NCBI GenBank assembly: GCA_017625435.1
Contig: JAGAKX010000011.1
Coordinates: forward strand, 62,001-126,000
Direction of reading: 5' to 3'
DNA from: Clostridia bacterium
GTDB taxonomy: Bacteria > Bacillota > Clostridia > Oscillospirales > Acutalibacteraceae
DNA: 64,000 bases
Position 1 is the first letter of the stretch. Each line of letters starts with the position of its first letter. The notes under the pieces are model-generated. The model ran no database searches, was not told where the DNA came from, and was given only the letters and a program-made list of their open reading frames with translations. A program made the translations under genes and the position numbers. Positions 40,096-49,772 of the stretch are shown in pieces.

Positions 40096-41637
40096 GTGTC
40101 AGGTAATGCGGCAATTGAATTAAAGAATATTACCAAAACTTTTGGCCCCATCGTTGCAAACAAGGACGTCTGTCTTACCGTTAACCGCGGAGAGATTCTG
40201 TCAATTCTCGGTGAAAACGGCAGCGGCAAGACAACGCTTATGAATATGATTTCGGGTATTTATTTCCCCGATCACGGTCAGATTTTTATTGACGGTGAAG
40301 AGGTAGTTATCCGCTCTCCCAAGGACGCATTTGACTATAAAATCGGTATGATTCATCAGCACTTCAAGCTTGTTGATGTGTTTTCCGCTACGGAGAATAT
40401 TATCCTCGGTCTTGAGCAGAAGGGAAAATTCAACCTGAAAGAAGCGGCTGCCGAGGTAAAGAAAATCAGCGAAAAATACGGCTTTGACATTGACCCTCTC
40501 AAGAAGATTCACGAAATGTCCGTTTCCGAAAAGCAGACGGTTGAAATTATCAAGGTTCTGTACAGGGGAGCCGATATTCTTATTCTTGATGAGCCCACAG
40601 CCGTTCTTACTCCTCAGGAGACACAGAAGCTTTTTGCAATTCTCAGAAGAATGAGAGATGACGGAAAGGCTATTATCATTATTACTCACAAGCTTCACGA
40701 GGTTCTTTCTCTTTCCGACCGTGTATCCGTTCTCAGAAAGGGCGAGTATATCGGAACGGTAAACACTTTCGAAACCAATGAAGCTGAGCTTACCGAAATG
40801 ATGGTAGGCAAGAAGATTTCTCTCAATATTGACAGAAGTGAGCCTGTAAAGCCTGAGGAAAGGCTTGTTGTATCAGAACTTAACTGCATTAACCGTGAGG
40901 GTATAAAGGTTCTCAATAATGTTTCCTTTACCGCTTATTCCGGTGAAATTTTGGGTATTGCAGGTATTGCAGGCTCCGGTCAGCGTGAGCTTCTTGAAGC
41001 AATTGCAGGTCTTCAGAGCCTTAACGAGGGCAGTATTATGTACCACGATCCCAAAACGGGCAAGGAAGAGAATCTCAGAAACAAGACACCCCTTCAGATA
41101 AGAGATCTCGGTGTCCGTCTGTCATTTGTTCCCGAGGACAGACTGGGAATGGGACTTGTCGGCAGTATGGATATCATTGACAATATGATGCTCCGTTCAT
41201 ACCGCAAGGGTAAGTCAATGTTCCTTGAGAGAAAGGCTCCCAAGGATCTTGCAAAGAAGATTATTGAAGACCTCGGAGTTGTAACACCCGGTGCCACTAC
41301 TCCCGTAAGACAGCTTTCAGGCGGTAACGTGCAGAAGGTTCTTGTAGGCCGTGAAATTTCTGCAGCCCCCACAGTACTTATGGCAGCTTACCCCGTAAGA
41401 GGTCTTGATATCAATTCGTCCTACGTAATTTATAACCTTCTCAATGAGCAGAAGGAGCACGGTACAGCCGTTATTTTTGTCGGCGAGGACCTCGACGTGC
41501 TTATTGAACTTTGTGACAGAATTCTTGTTATCGGCTCAGGCTCCGTTGCCGGCATCGTTGATGCAAGAAGTACAACCAAGGAAGAAATCGGTCTTCTTAT
41601 GACAAAATCAAAAACAGAGGAAAAGGAGGGAGCATAA
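40096..41637 (+). CDS. nucleoside ABC transporter, ATP-binding protein (NupO-like)
   Basis: A 513-residue tandem ABC ATPase of the sugar/nucleoside (CUT2-like) class. First domain: Walker A ILGENGSGKTTLMNM, EMSVSEKQTVEIIKVL, DILILDEPTAVLTPQE. The second domain has a degenerate P-loop (GIAGIAGSGQRELLEAIAG), the signature QLSGGNVQKVLVGREI and a weak Walker B region VLMAAYPVRGLDI, as is usual in this family where one site is inactive. GTG start behind AAAGGAGG. It energises uptake of nucleosides captured by the BMP lipoprotein; the two permease genes follow directly. Confidence 0.92.
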   Translation: MSGNAAIELKNITKTFGPIVANKDVCLTVNRGEILSILGENGSGKTTLMNMISGIYFPDHGQIFIDGEEVVIRSPKDAFDYKIGMIHQHFKLVDVFSATENIILGLEQKGKFNLKEAAAEVKKISEKYGFDIDPLKKIHEMSVSEKQTVEIIKVLYRGADILILDEPTAVLTPQETQKLFAILRRMRDDGKAIIIITHKLHEVLSLSDRVSVLRKGEYIGTVNTFETNEAELTEMMVGKKISLNIDRSEPVKPEERLVVSELNCINREGIKVLNNVSFTAYSGEILGIAGIAGSGQRELLEAIAGLQSLNEGSIMYHDPKTGKEENLRNKTPLQIRDLGVRLSFVPEDRLGMGLVGSMDIIDNMMLRSYRKGKSMFLERKAPKDLAKKIIEDLGVVTPGATTPVRQLSGGNVQKVLVGREISAAPTVLMAAYPVRGLDINSSYVIYNLLNEQKEHGTAVIFVGEDLDVLIELCDRILVIGSGSVAGIVDARSTTKEEIGLLMTKSKTEEKEGA

Positions 41638-42741
41638 ATGAAGAATAATGAAATCAAACATTCCGAGCCTCTTTTTCACATTTCAAAGCGTGCCGACATT
41701 GTGTGGTGGAAGGCCTGGCTTGTAAGACTCGGTGCAATTGTGCTTGCTCTTTTTGTTTCGGCGGTTCTTACCGTTGTTCTTACAGGTGAAAATCCTCTTG
41801 ATGTTTTCTCTTCTCTTATCAAGGGTGCAATCGGTACCAACAGACGTATATGGGTTCTTTTCCAGAATACCGCAATGCTTCTGTGTGTGGCTCTTGCCGT
41901 TACCCCTGCATTCAAGATGAAGTTCTGGAATATCGGTGCCGAAGGACAGGCACTTATCGGTGCTATGGCTACAGCAGCTGTTATGATTAAGCTGACGGAT
42001 GTGCTTCCCCCGATGCTTCTTATTCCCACAATGCTCGTTGCCAGCATTGCAGCAGGTGCTCTTTGGGGACTCATTCCCGCACTTTTCAAGGCTAAGTGGA
42101 ATACCAACGAAACGCTGTTTACACTTATGATGAACTATATTGCAATTCAGATAGTATCATATTTCTCCGGCGAATGGGCAGTACCCAAGGGCTCAGGTAA
42201 GATAGGTATTATCAACGGCACAAACTATGAGGGCTGGCTTCCCGCCATCGGCGGAAAGAACTATCTTCTCAATATTATCATTGTAGCCGTTATCACAATC
42301 GGTATGTATGTTTATCTCAAGTATTCAAAGCAGGGCTATGAAATCTCCGTTGTAGGCGAAAGTCAGAATACTGCAAGATACATCGGTATAAACGTCAAAA
42401 AGGTTATTATAAGAACAATGATTATTTCCGGTGCTCTTTGCGGTCTTGCAGGCTTCCTTCTTGTTGCAGGCACAGACCACACCGTAACCCGTGATACAAT
42501 TGCCGGCAGAGGCTTTACTGCAATTATGGTATCATGGCTTGCAAAGTTCAATCCTCTTTATATGGTTCTTACCTCTCTTCTTATAGTATTTATGGAAAGA
42601 GGCGCAATACAGATTTCCACATCCTGCGGACTTAATAATTCCTTCTCCGAAATTATAACGGGTATAATCATATTCTTTATAATCGGATGTGAGTTTTTCC
42701 TTAACTATCAGATTAAATTCCGTGAAAAGGAGGGCAAATAA
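41638..42741 (+). CDS. nucleoside ABC transporter permease (NupP-like)
   Basis: A 367-residue permease with 8-10 membrane segments. The cytoplasmic coupling loop (GYEISVVGESQNTARYIGIN) and KFWNIGAEGQALIGAMATAA are typical of BPD-transporter permeases of the nucleoside/ribose type. Its ATG follows the stop of the ATPase gene without a gap, and its own ribosome binding site GGAGGG is inside that gene's end. Partner of the next permease in a heterodimeric channel. Confidence 0.92.
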   Translation: MKNNEIKHSEPLFHISKRADIVWWKAWLVRLGAIVLALFVSAVLTVVLTGENPLDVFSSLIKGAIGTNRRIWVLFQNTAMLLCVALAVTPAFKMKFWNIGAEGQALIGAMATAAVMIKLTDVLPPMLLIPTMLVASIAAGALWGLIPALFKAKWNTNETLFTLMMNYIAIQIVSYFSGEWAVPKGSGKIGIINGTNYEGWLPAIGGKNYLLNIIIVAVITIGMYVYLKYSKQGYEISVVGESQNTARYIGINVKKVIIRTMIISGALCGLAGFLLVAGTDHTVTRDTIAGRGFTAIMVSWLAKFNPLYMVLTSLLIVFMERGAIQISTSCGLNNSFSEIITGIIIFFIIGCEFFLNYQIKFREKEGK

Positions 42742-43728
42742 ATGATAGCAGCATTTATACACCGTGCGGTAATGCAGGGTATTCCTCTTCTTTTCGGTTC
42801 AACAGGTGAAATCATCACCGAAAAAGCAGGACACCTTAATCTCGGTATTCCCGGTATAATGTATGTCGGCGGTATTTCGGGTGTTATCGGTGCATTTTTC
42901 TATGAGCATTCTCTTGCAGACGGCGGTCAGCTCAACGGTGCTCTCGCAATTCTTATTCCTCTTCTTGCTTCGCTTTTCGGCTCTCTTATAATGGGTCTTA
43001 TCTACAGCTTCCTTACAGTAACTCTTCGTGCAAATCAGAATGTTACGGGTCTTGCTCTTACCACCTTCGGTGTTGGTGTAGGTAACTTTTTCGGCGGCTC
43101 TCTTATTAAGCTTGTTGATACGGATATGCCCTCAATTGCTCTTACAAAAACAAGTGCATTTTTCAGTAAATCGCTGCCCTTTGCAGATAAGCTCGGTTGG
43201 TTCGGTGAGGTGTTCCTTTCCTACAGCTTCTTAGCTTATGCCGCAATTATAATTGCCCTTATTTCTGCTTTCGTGCTTAAAAAGACAAGAGTAGGACTTA
43301 ATATCAGAGCTATAGGCGAAAATCCCGCAACGGCGGACGCAGCAGGCATCAATGTTACAAAATATAAGTATCTTTCCACCTGTGTCGGCAGTATGATTGC
43401 AGGTCTCGGAGGACTTTACTATGTTATGGACTACGCAACGGGCGTATGGTCAAACGACGGCTTCGGTGACAGAGGCTGGCTTGCAATTGCCCTTGTTATT
43501 TTCGCAGTATGGCGTCCCAATGTGAGCCTTATAGGTTCAATACTTTTCGGTGCTCTTTTCATTGTCCATAATTACATTCCCAATCTCTCAATGAGTGACC
43601 AGGAGCTTTTCAAGATGGCACCTTATGTTGTTACTCTTATTGTTCTTATTGTAATCTCTATGAGAGACAAGAAAGAAAATCAGCCCCCCGCATCACTCGG
43701 TATCTCTTACTTCAGAGAAGACAGATAA
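42742..43728 (+). CDS. nucleoside ABC transporter permease (NupQ-like)
   Basis: A 328-residue permease, the second channel subunit. The N-terminal helices (MQGIPLLFGSTGEIITEKAG, HLNLGIPGIMYVGG) and the coupling loop LNIRAIGENPATADAAGIN match the NupQ/YufQ type. The ATG follows the preceding stop directly, and a strong terminator lies 14 nt after its own stop, ending the operon. Confidence 0.92.
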   Translation: MIAAFIHRAVMQGIPLLFGSTGEIITEKAGHLNLGIPGIMYVGGISGVIGAFFYEHSLADGGQLNGALAILIPLLASLFGSLIMGLIYSFLTVTLRANQNVTGLALTTFGVGVGNFFGGSLIKLVDTDMPSIALTKTSAFFSKSLPFADKLGWFGEVFLSYSFLAYAAIIIALISAFVLKKTRVGLNIRAIGENPATADAAGINVTKYKYLSTCVGSMIAGLGGLYYVMDYATGVWSNDGFGDRGWLAIALVIFAVWRPNVSLIGSILFGALFIVHNYIPNLSMSDQELFKMAPYVVTLIVLIVISMRDKKENQPPASLGISYFREDR

Positions 43729-43741
43729 AATCATTCTGCTG

Positions 43742-43777
43742 CAGCCTTTACGTTTTTGCGTAAAGGCTGATTTTTTT
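43742..43777 (+). terminator. terminator of the purine salvage operon
   Basis: Perfect 11-bp stem CAGCCTTTACG/CGTAAAGGCTG with a 6-nt loop, then A and seven T residues. Confidence 0.92.
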
Positions 43778-43788
43778 AACATAATTTC

Positions 43789-43817
43789 TTGATATTTTTG
43801 TATAATTATGTTAAAAT
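43789..43817 (+). promoter_or_regulatory. sigma-A promoter of the DUF5696/phoH cluster
   Basis: TTGATA, 17-nt spacer, TAAAAT, followed about 30 nt later by the DUF5696 start codon. No terminator is evident before recO ends at 49,665, so the whole cluster could be read from here. Confidence 0.72.
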
Positions 43818-43847
43818 ATTTGCGATTGGACTTTCAGGAGAGTATAA

Positions 43848-45956
43848 ATGCGAGTATTTGTAAAAACCGCAAGGCTTCTGTGTATTTTGCTTATGATTTC
43901 AGCCGTTGTTTTTAGCATTTCCGGCTGTACGGCACAGAGCTTTGACAGTATAGCTATAAATTCAATAAAAAGCTCGGAGGGCGGAAGCAATTCCTTCCGT
44001 GTCCACGACAGTTCCGATAATGTGAAGCTTGCAGCAAGCGAATCTGCGGAGCTTTATCTCAATAAAAATAACGGGGGAATATCCCTGGTTTCCCTTTACA
44101 CGGGAAAAAAGTGGACGTCACTTCCTGTTTTTGAGAATTCATTTGCTGCATCCTTTTCGGCAAAGGTAACTGACGGGGAAACGGTTTATGTTCTCGATTC
44201 CTCTGCCGGCATTAAGAAGCATAAGCCGTCTGTCGAAAAGACAGCGGACGGTGCCGTTGTGAATTATGAGCTCAGATGGGATGCATTAAGCATAACTCTT
44301 CCGGTTGAATTTTCTCTTAAGGGTGCATCTCTTGAAGTATCTGTCGATATGTCGTCTGTTGTAACGCTCAGCGACGGGCTTACGGTGCTCAGTCTTTCAA
44401 TGCTTCCGTATCTCGGTGCTGTAAGATATACTGCGGATACTGCAGATCATTCCGTTTTCGGAGATTATTTTCTCCTTCCCGACGGTGCCGGTGCTCTTAT
44501 GCACACCGCACTTGAGGATGAAAATACTGCGCTTACATTTTCCGTTTACGGGAAAGACTATTATGAAGATAATATCCCCGTTTCTCTCGGTGCTTACGGT
44601 ATAGTACAAAGCGGAAGAGGACTTTCGGCAACTGTTACCGAAGGCGAGGAAAATGCAGTTATCCGTGTTTTCAGAGCCGGTAATGATGAAAAGGATGTCA
44701 ACAGAATTTATCCCGAGTTCATTATAACCCCCGTCAGCGGAGAAAAGGGAAAGGTGAATATCGGCAAATCCTATAACGGAAGAATTGCCGTAACCTATGA
44801 GGTACTGTCTTCGGAGAATACCTCTTATACCGATATTGCTTCTTCCGTAAGGCAGGCACTTATCAGAGCAGGCTTTATGCCTGACGGAAATTGTGAAAAT
44901 GAATATCCTCTGACCATAAGTATTGTTGCAGGTACGGACGGAAAAAGAAGCAATGTAACGGCAGATTATCAGCAGATTGAAAATCTTCTGGGACTTCTTA
45001 AAGGTAAGGGCATAAATGAAATCAATGCCGTGCTGTCGGGAGCCTTCAGGGGAGGTCTTTCCGCATCGGTTACAGTAAGAACAAAGCTTATGGGTGCACT
45101 CGGGTCTAAAAAGGACCTTCGGACACTTCTCGGTTTTTCTCAGTCTCAGAATTTTAACTTTTTTGCTGAGGCAAATCTTCTTTCTTCAGAAAAATCCCTT
45201 TATTGCGAAAAAGGTGTTTCCGGGGAATATAAAGTTACGGACAGAAAAAATCCTTTAAGCCCGTATATCGGTGAAGAGAGCTACACAATGAAATATCTCG
45301 GAACAAGAGGTATTGCAGAAGGTACAAACAATATTCTGGGATTTGTTTCTGAAAACGGCTTTTCCGGGGTCTGTGTTGCAGATAGCCGTATTTCCTGCCA
45401 TGAGGCACAGGGCTCGTATTCCGCATATAATTCATCCTTACAGAATAATCTTTCTGCGATTTCCTCCGAAACAAAGCTGATGCTTTCCGGAGTTCCCGTA
45501 AATCTCATTAAAAATGCGGATTATCTTTATAATGTTCCCACAGAAACTGCGGTTGAAGAAACGGCTTACTATACTGCCGTGCCCTTTATGCCTGCGGTAA
45601 TTCACGGCTCCTTCGTATATTCGTCCGAGCCTCTCAATACATCTTCCGTCTCTGCAATTGAGCTTCTTAAGGCTGTGGAGTACGGTGCCGTCCCTCATTA
45701 TATCTGGAATTTCAATGAGAATTCGGATAAATTCTACGAATACACCGTAAATGAAGCTGTAGAATTCTGCACTAAAGCAAAGGCAGAGCTTTCTGACCTT
45801 ACATCAAAAAGAATTACGGGACATGAAAAAATCGCAGACGGTGTTTACTGCACGCTCTACGAGGGCGGTGCCCGTGTATACGTAAATTACAATAATTACT
45901 CGGTCATAATAGGCGAGATTTCTGTTATGCCTTATGACTATTTAAGAATAGGATAA
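43848..45956 (+). CDS. DUF5696 lipoprotein
   Basis: A 702-residue lipoprotein with the N-terminus RLLCILLMISAVVFSISGCT (lipobox SISGC). The early motif ESAELYLNKNNGGISLVSLY and KKWTSLPVF resemble the start of DUF5696 proteins, which are large surface proteins common in Clostridia; later segments (GDYFLLPDGAGALMH, FVSENGFSGVCVADS) fit a carbohydrate-active-like TIM-barrel region but no catalytic motif is certain. The ribosome binding site is CAGGAG. It sits just before the DUF4364-phoH-ybeY-era-recO cluster. Function unknown; likely at the outer membrane face or cell wall. Confidence 0.7.
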   Translation: MRVFVKTARLLCILLMISAVVFSISGCTAQSFDSIAINSIKSSEGGSNSFRVHDSSDNVKLAASESAELYLNKNNGGISLVSLYTGKKWTSLPVFENSFAASFSAKVTDGETVYVLDSSAGIKKHKPSVEKTADGAVVNYELRWDALSITLPVEFSLKGASLEVSVDMSSVVTLSDGLTVLSLSMLPYLGAVRYTADTADHSVFGDYFLLPDGAGALMHTALEDENTALTFSVYGKDYYEDNIPVSLGAYGIVQSGRGLSATVTEGEENAVIRVFRAGNDEKDVNRIYPEFIITPVSGEKGKVNIGKSYNGRIAVTYEVLSSENTSYTDIASSVRQALIRAGFMPDGNCENEYPLTISIVAGTDGKRSNVTADYQQIENLLGLLKGKGINEINAVLSGAFRGGLSASVTVRTKLMGALGSKKDLRTLLGFSQSQNFNFFAEANLLSSEKSLYCEKGVSGEYKVTDRKNPLSPYIGEESYTMKYLGTRGIAEGTNNILGFVSENGFSGVCVADSRISCHEAQGSYSAYNSSLQNNLSAISSETKLMLSGVPVNLIKNADYLYNVPTETAVEETAYYTAVPFMPAVIHGSFVYSSEPLNTSSVSAIELLKAVEYGAVPHYIWNFNENSDKFYEYTVNEAVEFCTKAKAELSDLTSKRITGHEKIADGVYCTLYEGGARVYVNYNNYSVIIGEISVMPYDYLRIG

Positions 45957-45961
45957 GCACT

Positions 45962-46519
45962 ATGGCAAATGAATTTGATGCACTGACACAGGATGTGGGT
46001 ATCGGCGGAGTCCGTTCAAGACTCGGCATACGCGTGCTTCTGTGTTATATACTGAAAAATGTAAAAAGCGAGGTTTCAAGAACTGCCTTCGGTGAAATTT
46101 TAAGAAGCAGTGAGCTTGTGAATTTCTTTGAAATAAATCCTGCTCTCGATATGCTTTTTGAAAGCGGTCTTGTGACACGCACGGAAAAAGAGGATGACGA
46201 TTATTTCAGCATTACGGAAGAAGGTATATCCGTTGCTGAGAAGCTTCAGACGGAAATCCCTCTGACCGCAAGAGAAAAGGCTCTTTCCGTTGCATTTACG
46301 GTTGTAGCCCGCGAAAGACTCAAGGGAAGTGTGAATTATACTGTAGAAAAAGCGGAAAACGGCTGTTATGTGACCCTTACCGTCCGTGACGGGGAAACTC
46401 TTATGATGGAAACAAAGCTTTTTTCTGCCGACAGTATGCAGGCACAGCTTGTGGGAGAAAACTTTATGAAGCATCCCGAAAAACTTTACGAGGGCATAAT
46501 TGATGCTCTTGCACGCTGA
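45962..46519 (+). CDS. DUF4364 family protein
   Basis: A 185-residue protein of the DUF4364 family (N-terminus MANEFDALTQDVGIGGVRSR, then ILLCYIL-type helix and EILRSSELVNFFEINPALDM). The N-terminal half looks like a winged helix (segments SELVNFFEINPALDMLFESG and DDYFSITEEG), the C-terminal half like a ligand-binding alpha/beta domain. It may be a DNA-binding regulator. Begins 5 nt after the DUF5696 stop and ends 9 nt before the phoH start, so it is co-transcribed with them. Confidence 0.82.
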   Translation: MANEFDALTQDVGIGGVRSRLGIRVLLCYILKNVKSEVSRTAFGEILRSSELVNFFEINPALDMLFESGLVTRTEKEDDDYFSITEEGISVAEKLQTEIPLTAREKALSVAFTVVARERLKGSVNYTVEKAENGCYVTLTVRDGETLMMETKLFSADSMQAQLVGENFMKHPEKLYEGIIDALAR

Positions 46520-46528
46520 GGTAAATGT

Positions 46529-47482
46529 ATGTTTGAACAGATTATAAATATTGACAGAATGGAGCAGGCGGTAAGCCTTTTCGGAAGCTTTGACGAAAAT
46601 GTAAAGCTTCTCGAAAAGGAGTTCTCCGTTGAAATTGTGAACCGCGGCTCTCAGCTGAAAATCACCGGTGAGGATATAAATGTCACCAAGGCAACAAAGG
46701 CTCTGCAGGGACTTATAATGCTTATAAATAAAGGCGAACAGCTGACAGAGCAGAATGTAAGATACTGTATATCTCTTGTAAATGAAGGAAACGACGACAA
46801 GCTTCCTTCTATTTCCTCGGACTGTATTTGTATCACAACGTCCGGCAAGCCCGTAAAGCCCAAGACCCTCGGTCAGAAAAAATACGTTGACACAATAAAC
46901 AAGAATACGATAGTTTTCGGTGTAGGTCCTGCAGGTACCGGTAAAACCTATCTTGCGGTGTCAATGGCTGTAAAGGCGTTCAGGGCAAAGGAGGTAAACA
47001 GAATAATCCTTACCCGTCCCGCAGTTGAAGCAGGTGAGAAATTAGGCTTTCTGCCGGGTGACCTTCAGCAGAAGGTTGACCCGTATCTGAGACCTCTTTA
47101 CGATGCACTTTTTGATATGCTGGGTGCTGATAATTTCCAGAAATATCAGGAAAAGGGCAATATTGAGGTAGCTCCCTTAGCTTATATGCGAGGCAGAACC
47201 CTTGATGACAGCTTTATTATTCTTGACGAGGCACAGAACACCACTCCCGAACAGATGAAGATGTTCCTGACCCGTCTCGGTTTTAACTCGAAAATTGTCG
47301 TAACGGGCGATATTACGCAGATAGACCTTCCCGACGGTAAAAAATCGGGACTTAAGGAAGCTGTTAAAATTCTTAAAGGAATTGAAGATATAGAGACAGT
47401 GCGTTTTTCGGAAAAGGACGTTGTCCGCCACAGACTTGTGCAGGACATCATCAAGGCATACGAAAAAGGCGAGAAAAAGTGA
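46529..47482 (+). CDS. phoH: PhoH family RNA helicase/ATPase
   Basis: A 317-residue PhoH-like ATPase, cytoplasmic, related to superfamily 1 helicases. Walker A VFGVGPAGTGKTYLAVSMA (about 130-148), the phosphate-sensing ILTRPAVEAGEKLGFLPG region, Walker B with DSFIILDEAQNTTPEQMKMF and the switch KIVVTGDITQIDLP are all present. PhoH is usually encoded beside ybeY and is linked to RNA metabolism. The ATG follows GAGG at a short distance. Confidence 0.93.
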   Translation: MFEQIINIDRMEQAVSLFGSFDENVKLLEKEFSVEIVNRGSQLKITGEDINVTKATKALQGLIMLINKGEQLTEQNVRYCISLVNEGNDDKLPSISSDCICITTSGKPVKPKTLGQKKYVDTINKNTIVFGVGPAGTGKTYLAVSMAVKAFRAKEVNRIILTRPAVEAGEKLGFLPGDLQQKVDPYLRPLYDALFDMLGADNFQKYQEKGNIEVAPLAYMRGRTLDDSFIILDEAQNTTPEQMKMFLTRLGFNSKIVVTGDITQIDLPDGKKSGLKEAVKILKGIEDIETVRFSEKDVVRHRLVQDIIKAYEKGEKK

Positions 47483-47515
47483 TTACGAGATTATTTATCG
47501 TGAAAGGAAGATTAT

Positions 47516-48022
47516 ATGGCAAACAAAATTAAAGTAATCATCACAAACGATCAGAATACCGTAAAGGTTCCCTCAGGCGTAAGACTTCTCATAAGACGCT
47601 GCTGCAATGCTGTGCTTCTTATGGAGGAATTCGGTGAATCTGCCGAAATCAGCGTACGCTTTGTGGATAACGAGCAGATAAGGGAGCTTAATAACGAATA
47701 CCGTGATATAGATAAGGCTACGGATGTGCTTTCATTCCCGCTGGGTGAAAACGGCGAATATGACCATAATCCCTCAAGCGGTGCAGCCCTTTTAGGTGAC
47801 ATTGTAATTTCTATGCAGAGAGCTATGGAGCAGGCAGAGGAATACGGACATTCTCTTGACAGAGAGGTAGCCTTCCTTACTGTACATTCGATGCTTCATC
47901 TTCTCGGCTATGACCACGTAAACGGAGGCCTTGAGGCCCTTCGTATGCGCGAAAAAGAAGAAACCGTACTTACTCAGCTGGGTCTCAAGAGAAACGGCGC
48001 TTATTATCTTGACGAGGAATAA
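47516..48022 (+). CDS. ybeY: endoribonuclease YbeY
   Basis: A 168-residue YbeY, a zinc-dependent endoribonuclease for rRNA maturation and ribosome quality control. The metal-binding motif H-x3-H-x5-H is seen in VHSMLHLLGYDH near the C-terminus, with LNNEYRDIDKATDVLSFPL and LLGDIVIS earlier. The gene lies 33 nt after phoH and 6 nt before era; dgkA and cdd, often found between, are absent here. GGAAGA precedes the ATG. Confidence 0.93.
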   Translation: MANKIKVIITNDQNTVKVPSGVRLLIRRCCNAVLLMEEFGESAEISVRFVDNEQIRELNNEYRDIDKATDVLSFPLGENGEYDHNPSSGAALLGDIVISMQRAMEQAEEYGHSLDREVAFLTVHSMLHLLGYDHVNGGLEALRMREKEETVLTQLGLKRNGAYYLDEE

Positions 48023-48028
48023 TTAATT

Positions 48029-48922
48029 ATGACAGAACAGAAAACTGCATTTATTGCAATTGTCGGTTGTCCCAACGTGGGCAAATCCTCTATACTTAAC
48101 AGACTTTTAGGAGAGAAAATCGCTATTGTTTCCCCTAAGCCCCAGACCACCCGCACAAGAATTATGGGTGTGCTGACTGAAGGGGAGATTCAGCTTGTTT
48201 TTACGGATACTCCCGGCTATCACAAGCCGAGAACAAAGCTCGGCGAAAAAATGGTGAAGGCAGTAGGCGAGGGAATCCACGATGTTGATGCCTGTCTTCT
48301 TGTGGTTGAGCCCAAGGGGGAAATAAGGGAAGAGGAGCTTACCCTTATAAAGAAGCTTAAGGGTGCGGATATTCCTGCAATTCTTGCAATAAATAAGGTT
48401 GATACCATTGAGAATAAAGAGGATTTGTTGGCAAGAATTCTCGAATTTTCAAAGCTTTACGACTTTACTTCAATTGTCCCTATGTCTGCCCTTGACGGAA
48501 ACGGCCTTGGTGACCTTCTGAAGGAGCTTAAAGCTTTAGCCTTTCCCTCACAGCATCTTTTCCCCGACGATACTCTTACCGACCAGCCCGAAAAGGTTAT
48601 TGCCGCAGAGTATATAAGAGAAAAGATTCTTAAATACACGGACAAGGAAATTCCCCACGGAACTGCAGTTGCAATTGAGCGTTTCAGGGAAAGAGATGAC
48701 AGCGATATTCTTGATATTGATGCCACAATTTACTGTGAAAGAGAAAGCCATAAGGGTATAATAATCGGCAAAAACGGTGCTATGCTCAAAAGAATCTCAA
48801 CTGCCGCCCGTCACGATATGGAAAAATTCTTTGACTGCAGAGTTAATCTCAAATGCTGGGTCAAGGTCAAGGAAGACTGGCGCAACCGTGAAGGACTTAT
48901 TCATAATTTCGGTCTTGACTGA
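48029..48922 (+). CDS. era: GTPase Era
   Basis: A 297-residue Era GTPase, which binds 16S rRNA in 30S ribosome assembly. G1 GCPNVGKSSILNRLLG (about 12-27), the switch region SPKPQTTRTRIMG, G3 DTPGYHKPR and G4 NKVD, then the C-terminal KH domain with RESHKGIIIGKNGAMLKR and a conserved WVKVKEDWRN. Length is normal. Its stop overlaps the recO ATG by 1 nt (TGATG). Confidence 0.95.
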   Translation: MTEQKTAFIAIVGCPNVGKSSILNRLLGEKIAIVSPKPQTTRTRIMGVLTEGEIQLVFTDTPGYHKPRTKLGEKMVKAVGEGIHDVDACLLVVEPKGEIREEELTLIKKLKGADIPAILAINKVDTIENKEDLLARILEFSKLYDFTSIVPMSALDGNGLGDLLKELKALAFPSQHLFPDDTLTDQPEKVIAAEYIREKILKYTDKEIPHGTAVAIERFRERDDSDILDIDATIYCERESHKGIIIGKNGAMLKRISTAARHDMEKFFDCRVNLKCWVKVKEDWRNREGLIHNFGLD

Positions 48923-49665
48923 TGGAAAAATTTACCGTTGACGGAGTTGTAATAAAAACCTCGGTAACAGGTGAAGCAGACAGAATCGTATGGGTGCTTA
49001 CCCGTGACAGAGGGGTTATACGTGCTTTTGCAAAGGGTGCAAGAGGTACAAAAAACCGTCTTCACGGCGGCACCTCTCTTTTTTGCTACTGCGATTTTAC
49101 ATTCTCCGAAAAAAATAATGTATATAACATAAACGAAGCACTTGTGAAAGAAGTGTTTTTTGACCTTCGGAAAAGTATGGAGATTCTGACCCTCTCCCAG
49201 TATTTCTGTGAAGTAATAATGAAGTGTGTGCCCGATAAGTGTGATGAAGAGATTTATCTCCGTCTGCTTCTTAACAGCTTTCACTTCCTTGCAAAGGGAA
49301 ACAGGAATCCGCTTCTTGTGAAATCTGTTTTTGAGTTGCGGCTTTCCTGTATTGCAGGTTATATGCCGTCACTTATTGCCTGCGATAACTGTTCGGAATA
49401 TGAAACGGATATAATGTATTTTAACTGTGCCGACGGCAGGCTTTTCTGTAAAAACTGCGGAAGGGGAATGGCTGTTCCCGAGGTTGGCGTTGCAGTTATA
49501 TCCGCTATGCGCCACATCTGTTTTTCTGATTTTTCGAAAATATTTTCTTTTGAGCTTCAGGAGAATTCCCTGAAAACTCTCAACAGACTGACAGAAAGCT
49601 ATCTTAAAGCCTCTCTTGGACAGGATTTCAGCCTTCTTCGCTATTTTGATGGGATAAAAGACTGA
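48922..49665 (+). CDS. recO: DNA repair protein RecO
   Basis: A 247-residue RecO, a RecFOR pathway mediator that helps load RecA. The N-terminal OB-fold reads VDGVVIKTSVTGEADRIVWV; a zinc-binding region has CDNCSEY and CKNCGRG. The start overlaps the era stop. No terminator is obvious after it; the Per-like boxes of the next gene begin 7 nt after the stop. Confidence 0.92.
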   Translation: MEKFTVDGVVIKTSVTGEADRIVWVLTRDRGVIRAFAKGARGTKNRLHGGTSLFCYCDFTFSEKNNVYNINEALVKEVFFDLRKSMEILTLSQYFCEVIMKCVPDKCDEEIYLRLLLNSFHFLAKGNRNPLLVKSVFELRLSCIAGYMPSLIACDNCSEYETDIMYFNCADGRLFCKNCGRGMAVPEVGVAVISAMRHICFSDFSKIFSFELQENSLKTLNRLTESYLKASLGQDFSLLRYFDGIKD

Positions 49666-49671
49666 TTTTTT

Positions 49672-49750
49672 TTAGAATCATTAAAAAAATTTTAGAAAAA
49701 CTCTTGACTTTTCTTTTAGAATCGTTATAATAAATTTAGAATGATTCAAA
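49672..49750 (+). promoter_or_regulatory. perR-rbr promoter with three Per-like boxes
   Basis: TTGACT (49,704) and TATAAT (49,726) with a 16-nt spacer. Three related 15-mers surround it: TTAGAATCATTAAAA (49,672), TTAGAATCGTTATAA (49,716, covering the -10 box) and TTAGAATGATTCAAA (49,736), all close to the Per box consensus TTATAATNATTATAA. This suggests autoregulation by the PerR-like protein. Confidence 0.72.
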
Positions 49751-49772
49751 AATAAATCAGGAGGCGATATAA

